A stretch of 64,000 nucleotides of DNA from Closterium sp. Naga37s-1 (taxonomy: Eukaryota > Streptophyta > Zygnematophyceae > Desmidiales > Closteriaceae), in the NCBI GenBank assembly GCA_947471745.1, contig CANJKZ010000084.1, positions 1,472,501-1,536,500 of the forward strand. Direction: 5' to 3'. The position numbers were made by a program, and so were the translations under genes. This document shows, in pieces, positions 34,275 to 42,902 of the stretch (position 1 is its first letter; each line of letters opens with the position of its first letter). The notes beneath the pieces are model-generated. The model saw only the letters and a list, made by a program, of their open reading frames with translations. It ran no database searches and was not told where the DNA came from.

Positions 34275-34634
34275 TGTTGAGATAATGTCGAGACTTATGC
34301 ACTTCAAGAAATTCGTATAGTTAGTACAGTAAAAGTACCGATAGACTGACGTCAGCAAAGCGCTACGCGCCTTAGGATGACGTCATTAGTAGCTGTAGGT
34401 ATCGCGAATAGTCACGTACCTTTTCAGAACAGGAATAGCGCGAATAAATACAGCACAGTAGGCGAACAGGTACTTTAGTCTAGTTATATATTCTGTATGC
34501 TTGTCATTTTATAATATACTTGATTTCAGAGACCTTTGTTCCTGTTACAAGTCACTCATATAAAAGACTTCCACTGCTACAGGAAGCTACTATCCTAAGA
34601 CTACGATCCTATTCAAACAGTTCAGATTCTAACA
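34275..34634 (+). repeat. 3' LTR of element G (360 bp)
   Basis: Same length as the 5' LTR with 6 substitutions and no indels. Confidence 0.95.
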
Positions 34635-34914
34635 ACTATAAGTGCTATGCTTTTCTGAATGTAATGAAATGCATGGGTGTTGTAATGTTATGCTGCATTT
34701 TTTAAATGGGGAAACACGACGCGAATGTCCTGGGCCGAAAAAGCGGGCACAATCCATGAAGCATCTGAATGCTTCATGCACATTGGCCCACATTGAGTGG
34801 TAACCAGCACGCTAGTTACGGGGCGACGGACGTGTACCACGTCCACTACATTGTGTCAGACCGCCTCGGAACAGAAACAGAAACAGTGATTGATATTTTC
34901 ATGTTAAAAACACT
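34635..34914. other. Unassigned segment with three hairpins
   Basis: No coding frame. Between 34731 and 34844 it has a perfect 10-bp hairpin (CATGAAGCAT / ATGCTTCATG, 34755-34778, 4-nt loop) enclosed by TGGGCC / GGCCCA (34731-34736, 34785-34790), then GTAAC / GTTAC (34800-34804, 34815-34819), then GGACGTG / CACGTCC (34828-34844, 3-nt loop). It has no similarity to the LTR elements here. It could be a structured RNA or part of a DNA element; the family is not recognised. Confidence 0.5.
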
Positions 34915-35070
34915 TTTGAGGTTTGGGGGGGGGGGGGGGGGTTTATAATGATTTCACCCCAAATGGGGGGTATAACGAAAACAGCCCGTAATAAAATACC
35001 CCCCCCCCCCCCCCGTATTAAAGACCCGGGTACATTATTATGGGGGGGTCTTTTATCCGGGGGAATACGG
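34915..35070. repeat. GTACC...AAGACCC repeat, copy 2, with G and C runs
   Basis: Right end on the minus strand reads CCGTATTCCCCCGGATAAAA then GACCCCCCC, matching copy 1. Inside are a run of about 17 G (34925-34941) and of about 16 C (from 34999), and a second AAAGACCCGGG. It directly precedes the truncated lineage 2 LTR. Confidence 0.5.
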
Positions 35071-35149
35071 AAGACTTGAATTCCTGTGCTGGTAAATTGT
35101 GAGAACAAGAATTGATAATAAAGAAAACATACAGTACAACAGATTTATA

Positions 35150-35284
35150 TGTCGAAAGGCTAGGCAATGGATGATTCAACTATCGAGAGTGTTGGTACAA
35201 GAGAAAAAATCTAAGGGGTTGTACCCCACAGTGAGTACCCCACTACAGCCTATCTAACTTAAACATATAAACATATGTTTGACA
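35150..35284 (-). repeat. 3' LTR of element E (135 bp)
   Basis: TGTCGAAAGGCTAGG...CATATGTTTGACA followed by the conserved CACCCCCATAGG tract. Confidence 0.93.
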
Positions 35285-35500
35285 CACCCCCATAGGCAAA
35301 GTGGGGGAGAACAGAGGGTCACAAGGCCAGACAGGAAATGCAAAGCAAGCTCAGGGTGGATCACAACGTCACCACGCAATCTGAGCACAAGCAAGAGGCC
35401 ACAAGGCCAGTTCACATGCAGAGATATATGTGTAACAACAACAGCACATTGATATCAGCATACAAGAGCAAGCATGCAGGTATACATATAGATCACAGTA
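35285..35500 (-). other. Conserved pre-LTR block of element E
   Basis: Between the RNase H stop and the 3' LTR. On the minus strand it translates openly as LHVNWPCGLLLVLRLRGDVV then IHPELALHFLSGLVTLCSPP, and the same block lies at the same place in A, C, D and I. It may be a conserved 3' untranslated RNA element or a small extra ORF; the sequence does not decide. Confidence 0.5.
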
Positions 35501-35510
35501 CAAACAAAGC

Positions 35511-38411
35511 CTACAGCAAGTGAGGAAGCGTGGGCACAAGGCCTAACAAAGTACAGAAACGCTGATGATCACCAGGCGGAAGCGCCTTGGTGAATATATC
35601 AGCAGTGTTGGCCCGAGTGGCCACGTAAGTAAGACGAAGCTGGCCACGCTGCTGCAGCTCTCGAGCAAGGAAGTAACGGAGAGCGATGTGCTTTGTTCTG
35701 TGCTCCAGTCTGTGCTCCTGACACAAGGCAATGGCGGCCTTGTTGTCGACGTACAGAACTGGAGGAGAACGAGGCCGCTCTCCCAAGTCGGTCAGCAGGT
35801 AGGTGAGCCAGCGTAGCTCCTGCGCAGCCATGGCTGTGGCGTAGATCTCGGCCTCACAGCTGGAGCCGAGAACTGAAGACGAACGTGTAGAACGCCAGGA
35901 AACTGAACCAGAACCAAGGCTGAAGGTGTAACCCTGTGACGACCGCTGCGTAGCATGGTCGTCAACCCAAGAGGCGTCCGAGTGACCAGTGAGGACAACG
36001 TCACCCCGTCCTCCAAGCACGAGCCCCATGCCCGATGTACTGCACAAGTAGCGTAGTACCCTCTTAGCAGCATCCATGTGCACCTTTCGGTGCCGACCAG
36101 GAGCCACGTAGCGAGCCAGAAGACCAAGAGGGTACGCAAGGTCAGGACGAGTGCAGGTCATCAAGTACATGAGGCAGCCTACTAGCTCTGGGTAAGGACC
36201 ACTCGGCTCTACGGACTCGTCCGAAGGTGGAGCTGAGAGCGAGTGACCTGTAGCCAGAGGAGTGGGCTGTGCTGAGGACCAGGTGAAGCCGAAGCGCTGA
36301 AGGACCTGCTGCACCATGTGTGACTGAGTCAGTGTGATGGTGCGGCGTGCTCTGTCCCGAGTGATCTGCAAGCCAAGATAGCTGTGCAGCTCACCCAGGT
36401 CTGTGCACGTGTGTCTCTTCTGCAGCTCCGACTTCACCAGGGCGAGAGCCTCAGTGTCAGCAGTGGCAAAGACCAAGTCGTCGACGTACACGAGGATGTA
36501 GAACGGCGGCAGCGAAGTGTCGGTGCGCAGAAACAGCGACGGGTCAGCAGTCGACGGAGCAAACCCAAGAGCCGCAAGTGTCGTCCTCAGTGTGTCGTGC
36601 CACTCACGTGGCGCCTGGCGGAGACCGTAGACTGGCCGCCGGAGGCTCCACTGGGTACCAGGAGGGAACGACCCAGTGAAGCCAGGAGGGCGGCGCAGCC
36701 AGATCTCCTCGTGCAAGCTGCCCTGTAAGAAGGCTGTGCTGAAGTCAAGAGAGTGAAGCTCGTAGTCACGCTGAGCGGCAACATGCAGCAGCACCCGAAG
36801 AGTGGTCATCTTCGGGGTGGGGGAGAAGGTCTGGAAGAAGTCAACTCCCTCTCGCTGACTGAAGCCTCGAGCCACGTAACGAGCCTTGAAGACAGGCGGA
36901 GAACCTGGAGGCCGCTTCACCCGGAAAATCCACATGCCACTGACAATGTTCACCCCAGGAGGGGGAACCTCATCAACGTAAGTGCCTGTGGACTTCCAGG
37001 ATGCCATCTCTGCGTCCATGGCTGTCTGCCACTGAGAGGAGTACTCACCCGCGATCGCCTCAGCGTAAGAGCGCGGGGTAGGGATGTCTGGTGCATCCGG
37101 GTCTCCCTCAGGGGCAAGCAGCATGGACACGAGATGAGGCGCAGCGGCTGCAAGACACTCAAGGTCCTCCTGCCTGTCCTCAAGGACGTCCGTGCCAAGA
37201 GCACACTCACCCCCGACGGACGGAGGACAGACAGACTCAGACTCAGCAACAAGACTGGCGGCGTAGTCTAGACGACAGTGAGCAGCAAAGTCAACAAGCT
37301 CAGCGACTAAGGCAGACGCAGCAGCAGACTCAAACGACGGGCCAGTGACAACAGTGGCAAGCAGACGCGGGACAGTAGAGTGCTCAGCATGAAACAGGTC
37401 AGACGCAGGGTCAGCAACGACAGGCAGAGAGGACGCAGGGGGAGGCAGCAGAGGAACACGCGACGAAGGAGAGGAAGGACGACGAACGACAAGGTGAGGG
37501 TCGGAGACAGTCGGCTGTCTCTGACTAGGAACACGACGACCAGAACGGACAGGTGAGACAGGACGCGACGCAGGCTCACGACGCTCTGCAAGGCCACTAG
37601 TCTGCTCTGTGTACGGAGAAGGAGCAGGCAGCGGTGAGCCGGGCTGTAACGGAAGACCAGTAGACGAGGGAAGACTGAGAACCTGGCGAAGTGCAGAGTC
37701 AGGTGGTGGCTGAGACGACGGGGACGGCGGAGCGAAGAACAGGCGCGGCTGAGCAATGCCACCAGCACCAGTAGCTCCAGCACCACCAGCAGCTCCAGCA
37801 CCTCCAGCAGCTCCAGTACCTCCAGCAGCTCCAGGACCCTCAGCAGCTCCAGCACCGCCAGTAGCTCCAGGACCCGCAGCAGGTCCAGTACCGCCAGCAA
37901 CCGCAGGACCCTCAGCACCTCCAGCACCTCCAGCACCTCCAGCACCTCCAGCAGCAATCCCGCCAGCCCCAGCAGCTCCAGTACCCCCAGTACGAGCACC
38001 TCCGGGACCAGCGACACCAGCAGAAGAACCCCCAGCAGTAGAGCCCAGAGGTGCAGAAGTGCGACGCTGACGGCGACCGTACCAGTCGTGCAGCTGTTGG
38101 GAGGTAAGGGGCACACGCGAACAAAGACGACTGCTCCAGGGAGACCGCGTAACAGCAGTCTCAGAACCCTCAGGCGACTCACCCCCAGACTCAGCACCCC
38201 CAGGCTCCGCACACGCAGGCTCAGCACCCCCAGACGCAGCACCTCCAGACGGAGCACCCCCAGACGCAGCACCTCCAGGCTCCACACGCTCAGCGCCCCC
38301 AGACTCAGCACCCCCAAGCTCCGCACCCCCAGGGACATCACCACTAGCAGCAGGACCTGAGTCACCAGTGACCTCAACAGGCGCAGGCGCGGGGGGGTCT
38401 ACCTGAGACAC
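35511..38411 (-). CDS. Linker, RT and RNase H frame of element E
   Basis: 966 residues. Residues 1 to about 215 are low-complexity linker: AELGGAESGGAE-type repeats, TSQQLHDWYGRRQRRTS, then GGAGAAGGAGAAGG-type repeats. Then TERREPASRPVSP and the pre-RT region (GECALGTDVLEDRQEDLE). RT starts at SSQWQTAMDAEMASWKS, with TTLRVLLHVAAQRDYELHS and Y642-V-D644-D645. RNase H has HSDASWVDDHATQRSSQGY, SSCEAEIYATAMAAQELRW and VDNKAAIALCQEHRLEHRTK, and the frame ends right after LGLVPTLPHLL. All catalytic positions are present. The Met start is only the first Met after the frame change; the protein would normally be the C-terminal half of the gag-pol polyprotein. Confidence 0.92.
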   Translation of the reverse strand: MSQVDPPAPAPVEVTGDSGPAASGDVPGGAELGGAESGGAERVEPGGAASGGAPSGGAASGGAEPACAEPGGAESGGESPEGSETAVTRSPWSSRLCSRVPLTSQQLHDWYGRRQRRTSAPLGSTAGGSSAGVAGPGGARTGGTGAAGAGGIAAGGAGGAGGAGGAEGPAVAGGTGPAAGPGATGGAGAAEGPGAAGGTGAAGGAGAAGGAGATGAGGIAQPRLFFAPPSPSSQPPPDSALRQVLSLPSSTGLPLQPGSPLPAPSPYTEQTSGLAERREPASRPVSPVRSGRRVPSQRQPTVSDPHLVVRRPSSPSSRVPLLPPPASSLPVVADPASDLFHAEHSTVPRLLATVVTGPSFESAAASALVAELVDFAAHCRLDYAASLVAESESVCPPSVGGECALGTDVLEDRQEDLECLAAAAPHLVSMLLAPEGDPDAPDIPTPRSYAEAIAGEYSSQWQTAMDAEMASWKSTGTYVDEVPPPGVNIVSGMWIFRVKRPPGSPPVFKARYVARGFSQREGVDFFQTFSPTPKMTTLRVLLHVAAQRDYELHSLDFSTAFLQGSLHEEIWLRRPPGFTGSFPPGTQWSLRRPVYGLRQAPREWHDTLRTTLAALGFAPSTADPSLFLRTDTSLPPFYILVYVDDLVFATADTEALALVKSELQKRHTCTDLGELHSYLGLQITRDRARRTITLTQSHMVQQVLQRFGFTWSSAQPTPLATGHSLSAPPSDESVEPSGPYPELVGCLMYLMTCTRPDLAYPLGLLARYVAPGRHRKVHMDAAKRVLRYLCSTSGMGLVLGGRGDVVLTGHSDASWVDDHATQRSSQGYTFSLGSGSVSWRSTRSSSVLGSSCEAEIYATAMAAQELRWLTYLLTDLGERPRSPPVLYVDNKAAIALCQEHRLEHRTKHIALRYFLARELQQRGQLRLTYVATRANTADIFTKALPPGDHQRFCTLLGLVPTLPHLL

Positions 38412-38446
38412 ACCTGAAGGAGCAGGACCTGGCGCGGGGAGGGGGT

Positions 38447-41305
38447 CTACCTGGGGAGGACCTGGGGCAAGAAAGAGCGGCGGGGGGGGTGAGGAGCAGT
38501 GCGGTAGGGGAAGAGGCGGTAAAAGGGGACCGACTCGTCAAAGATGACGTCCTGAGATGCAAAGACACGGCGCGAGGCGGGGTCGTAAAACTGCCAGCCA
38601 GGCGCGTCAGGGACAAAGCCAAGGAAGACACAAGGAATGGCGCGAGGGGAGAGCTTGTCCGCAGCGGTATCGCGGACAAAGGCACGAGCACCCCAGACTC
38701 GAAAACGCGACGCGTCGCCAACCTTCCCCGTCCACAGCAGTGTGGGCGAGGTCTCCGGCAAGGAGACACGGGGCCAAAGGTTGAGCTGATGCGCGGCGTA
38801 CCTGACCGCAAACGGCCACAGAAAATGGGGGGCAGCCGCATGGATCATGGAGGTACGAGCGACCTCCATGACTAAGCCAATGCGGCGCTCAGCAACCCCA
38901 TTCTGCTGCGGAGAGGCCGGAAGCGTGAAAGTCTGGCGGATGCCGTGCTCCGCACAGAAGGCTGCCAAGAGGTCTGAGGAGAACTCACCACCTCGGTCAG
39001 AGTGCAGACGCAAGACAGGAAAGTCCGTCTGGAACCGCTCGCGGAGCTGGAGACGAGTAGCGTGGATCCAGGGGATCAGAACAGCAGGGACATCCCCCTT
39101 GCGCTGCAAGGGGAAGATCGTGGTGTAACGCGTGTAGTCGTCGACAACCAGCAGGAAGTACCGCTCGTGGCCCGGTCCACGGACGCGGGCTGGGCCCCAC
39201 ACGTCCAGGTGGAGAGTCTGCAGTGGAGCCTCTGTGGGAGGGAACGAGGAGGAGTGAGGAGCGGCGCGCTGCCGCCCCTCGACGCAAGGAATGCAGGGCG
39301 GCGCAGGCGAGGGAGGGAGGGGAGGCAGAGACCTGGGAAGACCAGAAACAAGGAAGCGAGAATGCATGCTACGAAGGCGAGGCAGGGAGGGGTGACCAAG
39401 GCGGTGGTGCCACAGGAGAGTGTCGTGCGACAGCCGGCGACACTCACACTGTGTAGCAACCTGAGCAGAAGCGTGCAACTGGGGAGACAAAGGGGTGGAG
39501 CGCGACGCAGTGGTGAGGGTGTACAGACTGGATCCTGGCGCACGAGTGAACGTGGCCAGGTGGCGACCAGTCTGGGAGCACGTGCAAATCGCCACACGCT
39601 GCCGGCCAGGGGTGAAGGTGTCAACCCCCGCATCCTGGAGGACAGCGTTACTCACCAAGTTCGTAGAGAACGAGGGGAGGTGGAGACCAGACAGCTCACC
39701 AGACGGGACCGCCGGACACGGAAGCACAGTGGAAGACCGTGCAAGCACTGGGCCCCCAGAGGGGTCAGCCAGTGAGACAGGAACAGGTGCAGGGAGGGGA
39801 GTGACTGTGGTACTGTCGCGAAAGAAACAGCGGGAAGCACCAGATTCAAGTGTAAAGGTGTGCAAGGCCTGTGCAGGCGCAGTACCAGGGGGAGCAGACT
39901 CACAAGCACCAAGTGCTGCAGGGGCTATACCAGGGACTATACCAGGAGCCGGCGGCACACACAAGTAGCAGTCAGCCTCAGCACTAACAGACAATGCATA
40001 CATAGCAGCAAGAATTGCCTCATAGTCAAGATCAAAGATAGGGACATCGCGCCTAAGCAAGTCTGCCCAGTTGGGGAACTCAGGAGCATCAGGAAACTTG
40101 GCACGCCAGGCGTCGCTAAGTCGAGCGAAGCAGCGCTGCTCAATGTGAAAACCTGTGCACTGGCGACCAGTGCGGGGACTAGTACGGATAATATAGGGGC
40201 AGCGACCAGGACCCCCAGAAACCCCACGCCTGGCATACCAATCAAGAAGCTGCTGGGAAGTGGGGGTCTGGCGCTGACGCTGCTGCTGCTGGTGCTGCTG
40301 CTGCTGCTGCGGCTGCTGCTGGCCCTGACCACCACTGCCACCACCGCTCCCTCCTCCCCCACCGCCGCTGCTCCCCCTTGCACCGCTCACAGTGCCTCCG
40401 CCGCCCCCACCACCACCTCCACCACCTCCACCCCCACTACCACCCCCACCACCTCCACCTTCCTTGCCACCTGCACCACCGCCACCTCCACCGCCACCCC
40501 CACCGCCCCTGCCACCCCTGCCGCCCCTGCCGCTGCGACGCTTCCCTCTAGGAGCGGAAGCAGCTCCGACCTCCTCAGCACCAAGGTAGTCGTGAGCAGC
40601 AGCTGCGGATGCGTAGGAGGGGGTGAGAGGGGAGGGGGAGCACCCCTCAAAGAGGGGAGAGCGGGGAGTGCCACGAGCAGCACCTACAGCGAGGATGTTC
40701 TTCTCTGCTGCGAGGAGGTGCTTCTCGAAGTCGTCGACAGTGAGAGTGGTGGGGTCTAGCGCTAGGAAGTGGTCCCTGACAGAGCTAAGAGTGTCAGGGA
40801 GGCGGGTGACGAGGAAATAGAGAGTGAAGTACATCGGGGGGGGGTTTGCGGCGCAGAACTCGGCTGAAAGAGCGGCACGAAAGCGAGAGTCAGTAGCACG
40901 TAGGTGAGAAACTAGGTCCTCAGCAGTGGTGAACGAGGAAAGATCGGGGAACAGGTACGGTAGCATGAGTCGACCTATGGCTGCAGTGGCCGGGGAGGAG
41001 TAGCGCGCAACTACAGCGTCGTACAGTGTCTTAGCAGTTCTGTGCTGGCTGAAGTGCGCTCGCTCAGTAATCGGCAGGTGGTTCCTAATAGCTAGGCGTG
41101 CAGCAGCATCACGAGTCTGCCACTGGGAGCGTTCTAGAGCAGGAGCATCAGCAGCAGGAGTAACGGCAGTGCCAGAGACGTAATCAAACAGGGAAACGCC
41201 CTCTTTGGCATCAGTCAGAAGGAACAGCTGGAGATCGTCTAACCACACAGCGAACTCGAGGGGACGACCGTCAGGCTCGAATGCGAGAACGTTGGGCGTC
41301 GCCAT
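38447..41305 (-). CDS. Gag-protease-integrase frame of element E
   Basis: 952 residues starting MATPNVLAFEPDGRPLEFAV. Gag core to about 230, poly-Gly block, TSQQLLDWYARRG, zinc finger C369-X13-C383-X3-H387-X4-C392. The protease site reads TLESGASRCFF: residue 487 is Glu (GAA) where the other copies have Asp. GAG-pre-integrase HDTLLWHHRLGHPSLPRL, then integrase D701, D770, E806 (35 between the last two). The frame is lost near 38490 in a G8 run (minus-strand C8); one base added or removed there would join it to the 38411 frame. Everything else is open, so E is young, but protease activity is doubtful because of the Glu. Confidence 0.93.
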   Translation of the reverse strand: MATPNVLAFEPDGRPLEFAVWLDDLQLFLLTDAKEGVSLFDYVSGTAVTPAADAPALERSQWQTRDAAARLAIRNHLPITERAHFSQHRTAKTLYDAVVARYSSPATAAIGRLMLPYLFPDLSSFTTAEDLVSHLRATDSRFRAALSAEFCAANPPPMYFTLYFLVTRLPDTLSSVRDHFLALDPTTLTVDDFEKHLLAAEKNILAVGAARGTPRSPLFEGCSPSPLTPSYASAAAAHDYLGAEEVGAASAPRGKRRSGRGGRGGRGGGGGGGGGGGAGGKEGGGGGGGSGGGGGGGGGGGGGGTVSGARGSSGGGGGGSGGGSGGQGQQQPQQQQQHQQQQRQRQTPTSQQLLDWYARRGVSGGPGRCPYIIRTSPRTGRQCTGFHIEQRCFARLSDAWRAKFPDAPEFPNWADLLRRDVPIFDLDYEAILAAMYALSVSAEADCYLCVPPAPGIVPGIAPAALGACESAPPGTAPAQALHTFTLESGASRCFFRDSTTVTPLPAPVPVSLADPSGGPVLARSSTVLPCPAVPSGELSGLHLPSFSTNLVSNAVLQDAGVDTFTPGRQRVAICTCSQTGRHLATFTRAPGSSLYTLTTASRSTPLSPQLHASAQVATQCECRRLSHDTLLWHHRLGHPSLPRLRSMHSRFLVSGLPRSLPPLPPSPAPPCIPCVEGRQRAAPHSSSFPPTEAPLQTLHLDVWGPARVRGPGHERYFLLVVDDYTRYTTIFPLQRKGDVPAVLIPWIHATRLQLRERFQTDFPVLRLHSDRGGEFSSDLLAAFCAEHGIRQTFTLPASPQQNGVAERRIGLVMEVARTSMIHAAAPHFLWPFAVRYAAHQLNLWPRVSLPETSPTLLWTGKVGDASRFRVWGARAFVRDTAADKLSPRAIPCVFLGFVPDAPGWQFYDPASRRVFASQDVIFDESVPFYRLFPYRTAPHPPRRSFLPQVLPR

Positions 41306-42388
41306 ATTGGCTTAAGGCAGGAGGCAGCAGGCAGCAGGCAGCAGACAGAGGCAGCAGGCACCAGGTAGGAGGCAGGTGGCAGGCAGGCGGTAGCAGGCAG
41401 CAAGCAGGCAGGCTGCAGCAGGCAGTAAGTAGCAGGCAGGCAGCAGGCAGGTGGCAGGCAGGCTGCAGCAGGCAGGCAGCAGGCAGCAAGCAGCAGGCAG
41501 GCAGCAGGCAGGCAGCAGGCAGGCTGCAGGCAGGCGGCAGGCAGGCTGCAGCAGGCAGGCAGCAGGTAGCAAGCAGCAGGCAGGCAGCAGGCAGGCAGCA
41601 GGCAGGCTGCAGGCAGGTGGCAGGCAGGAGCGGCTGCAGCAGGCAGCAGCAGGCAGCAGCAGCAGGCAGCAGGCAGCAGCAGGCAGCAGCAGGCAGCAGC
41701 AGCAGGCAGGCAGCAGGCAGCAAGCAGCAGGCAGGCAGCAGGCAGGCAGCAGGCAGGCTGCAGGCAGGTGGCAGGCAGGAGCGGCTGCAGCAGGCAGCAG
41801 CAGGCAGCAGGCAGCAGCAGCAGGCAGCAGCAGCAGGCATGCAGCAGGCAGCAAGTAGCAGGCAGGCAGCAGGCAGGCAGCAGGCAGGCTGCAGGCAGGT
41901 GGCAGGCAGGAGCGGCTGCGGGCAGCAGGCAGCAGCAGCAGCAGGCAGCAGGCAGCAGCAGGCAGCAGGCAGCAGCAGCAGGCGGCTTGCTGCGCTAAGC
42001 TGCAGGCTGCGCGCGTGGCTGCGGGCAGCGCGCGTGGCGACGAGCTGCGCGCGGCTCCTGGCTGCGCGTGGCGACGGGCTGCGCGCGACTGCGTGGCTGC
42101 GCGTGGCGACGGGCCTCGCGCGACTGCGGGCGGCGTGCGGCGGCGGGCTGCTCGGGCGTGGCCTAAACGGGCTGCGCTCGGGCGGCGTAAGTGGCGCGCG
42201 GGCGGGGCCTAAACGGGCCGCGCGAGCTGCGGAAGTGGCGCGCGGGCGGGGCCTAAACGGGCCGCGCGAGCTGCGTAAGAGGCATGCGCGGCAAAAAAAA
42301 AAGGGGCCGCGCGCGGGCAGCCGAGGCGCGCGCGGGCAGTAGGCAAGGCAGGTGAGGTGGGCCCTAATCCTAGGTCCTAAGGACCTAC
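41306..42388 (-). repeat. CAGGCAG satellite leader of element E
   Basis: From 41310 to about 41990 almost pure GCAGGCAGCAGGCAGG and GCAGCAGCAGGCAGC words with higher-order copies (the block around GCTGCAGGCAGGTGGCAGGC, GGAGCGGCTGC recurs near 41610, 41755 and 41885). The rest is GC-rich CTGCGCGCGGC-like sequence. Frames read on both strands are repeat artefacts. Confidence 0.9.
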
Positions 42389-42401
42389 GCTCTAGATGCC
42401 A
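42389..42401 (-). promoter_or_regulatory. Putative primer-binding site of element E
   Basis: Minus strand TGGCATCTAGAGC directly after the 5' LTR. Resembles the TGGTTTCAGAGC of C and I but carries changes and one extra base. Confidence 0.5.
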
Positions 42402-42526
42402 TGTCGAAAGGCATGATTCAACTATCGAGAGTGTTGGTACAAGAGGAAAAATCTAAGGGGTTGTACCCCACAGTGAGTACCCCACTACAGCCTATCTAAC
42501 TTAAACATATAAACATATGTTTGACA
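42402..42526 (-). repeat. 5' LTR of element E (125 bp)
   Basis: Matches the 3' LTR except for a 10-bp shorter start and one substitution; ends TGACA before TTATA. Confidence 0.93.
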
Positions 42527-42780
42527 TTATAGTCTACGAAGTACCTATTCAGAGATGTGCCGTATATGTTCATGAAATGGGCTAGGTATCGAATCGACTC
42601 TACGAAGGGGTATAATTCTGTGTCATGAGAACGGTCGCGAGACTGTTCGCACTACTACCTGTAACTCACGCGAAGAGACACCTGCTACAGTAACACGGAT
42701 ATATAGCAATATTACGATACTAATGTAATTTTAGACTATCGAACTTTTGATTTGTACAAGTCATTTTACTTTTCCCAACA

Positions 42781-42833
42781 CTGGGGGTGTTCTAATTTGG
42801 GGGGGTCTTATATCCAGGGGAATACGGTACTCA
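42781..42833. repeat. GTACC...AAGACCC repeat, copy 3 (short)
   Basis: Minus strand GTACCGTATTCCCCTGGATA, TAAGACCCCCCC, ending in CACCCCCAG next to the solo LTR end. Confidence 0.5.
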
Positions 42834-42902
42834 AACCAACTGAAGAAACATTAGACAGTTCGCTCACTACTTTAAGGCGAACAAAAATGTTTTAACGAGC
42901 AT

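Larger units (their letters stand above)
28404..34634 (+). mobile_element. Element G: nearly intact lineage 2 copia
   Basis: Two 360-bp LTRs (28404-28763 and 34275-34634) with 6 mismatches, a primer-binding site at 28764, a single long gag-pol frame with one stop, and a polypurine tract just before the 3' LTR. The 5-bp flanks are ATTCT and ACTAT, so no target duplication is preserved. Confidence 0.95.
35150..42526 (-). mobile_element. Element E: nearly intact lineage 1 copia, TSD TTATA
   Basis: LTRs 35150-35284 and 42402-42526, perfect target duplication TTATA (35145-35149 and 42527-42531), 1-kb leader, and two long frames that differ by one base in a homopolymer. The LTRs differ by one substitution and one 10-bp indel. 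It looks like the youngest complete lineage 1 copy here. Confidence 0.95.
35071..42780 (-). repeat. Lineage 2 solo LTR (B type), split by element E
   Basis: Left piece 35071-35149 (ACTTGAATTCCTGTGCTGG...) and right piece 42527-42780 (ending CTTTTCCCAACA) together match the LTR at 6745-7126 from its base ~67 to the end. The missing start is replaced by copy 2 of the short repeat. No internal element sequence adjoins the right end. Element E sits between TTATA duplicates. Confidence 0.85.

Noticed and set aside
41281-42342. (AGRQQAGSRQ)n and (LLPAACLL)n ORFs on opposite strands
   Set aside because: CAGGCAG satellite leader of element E; both strands equally open.
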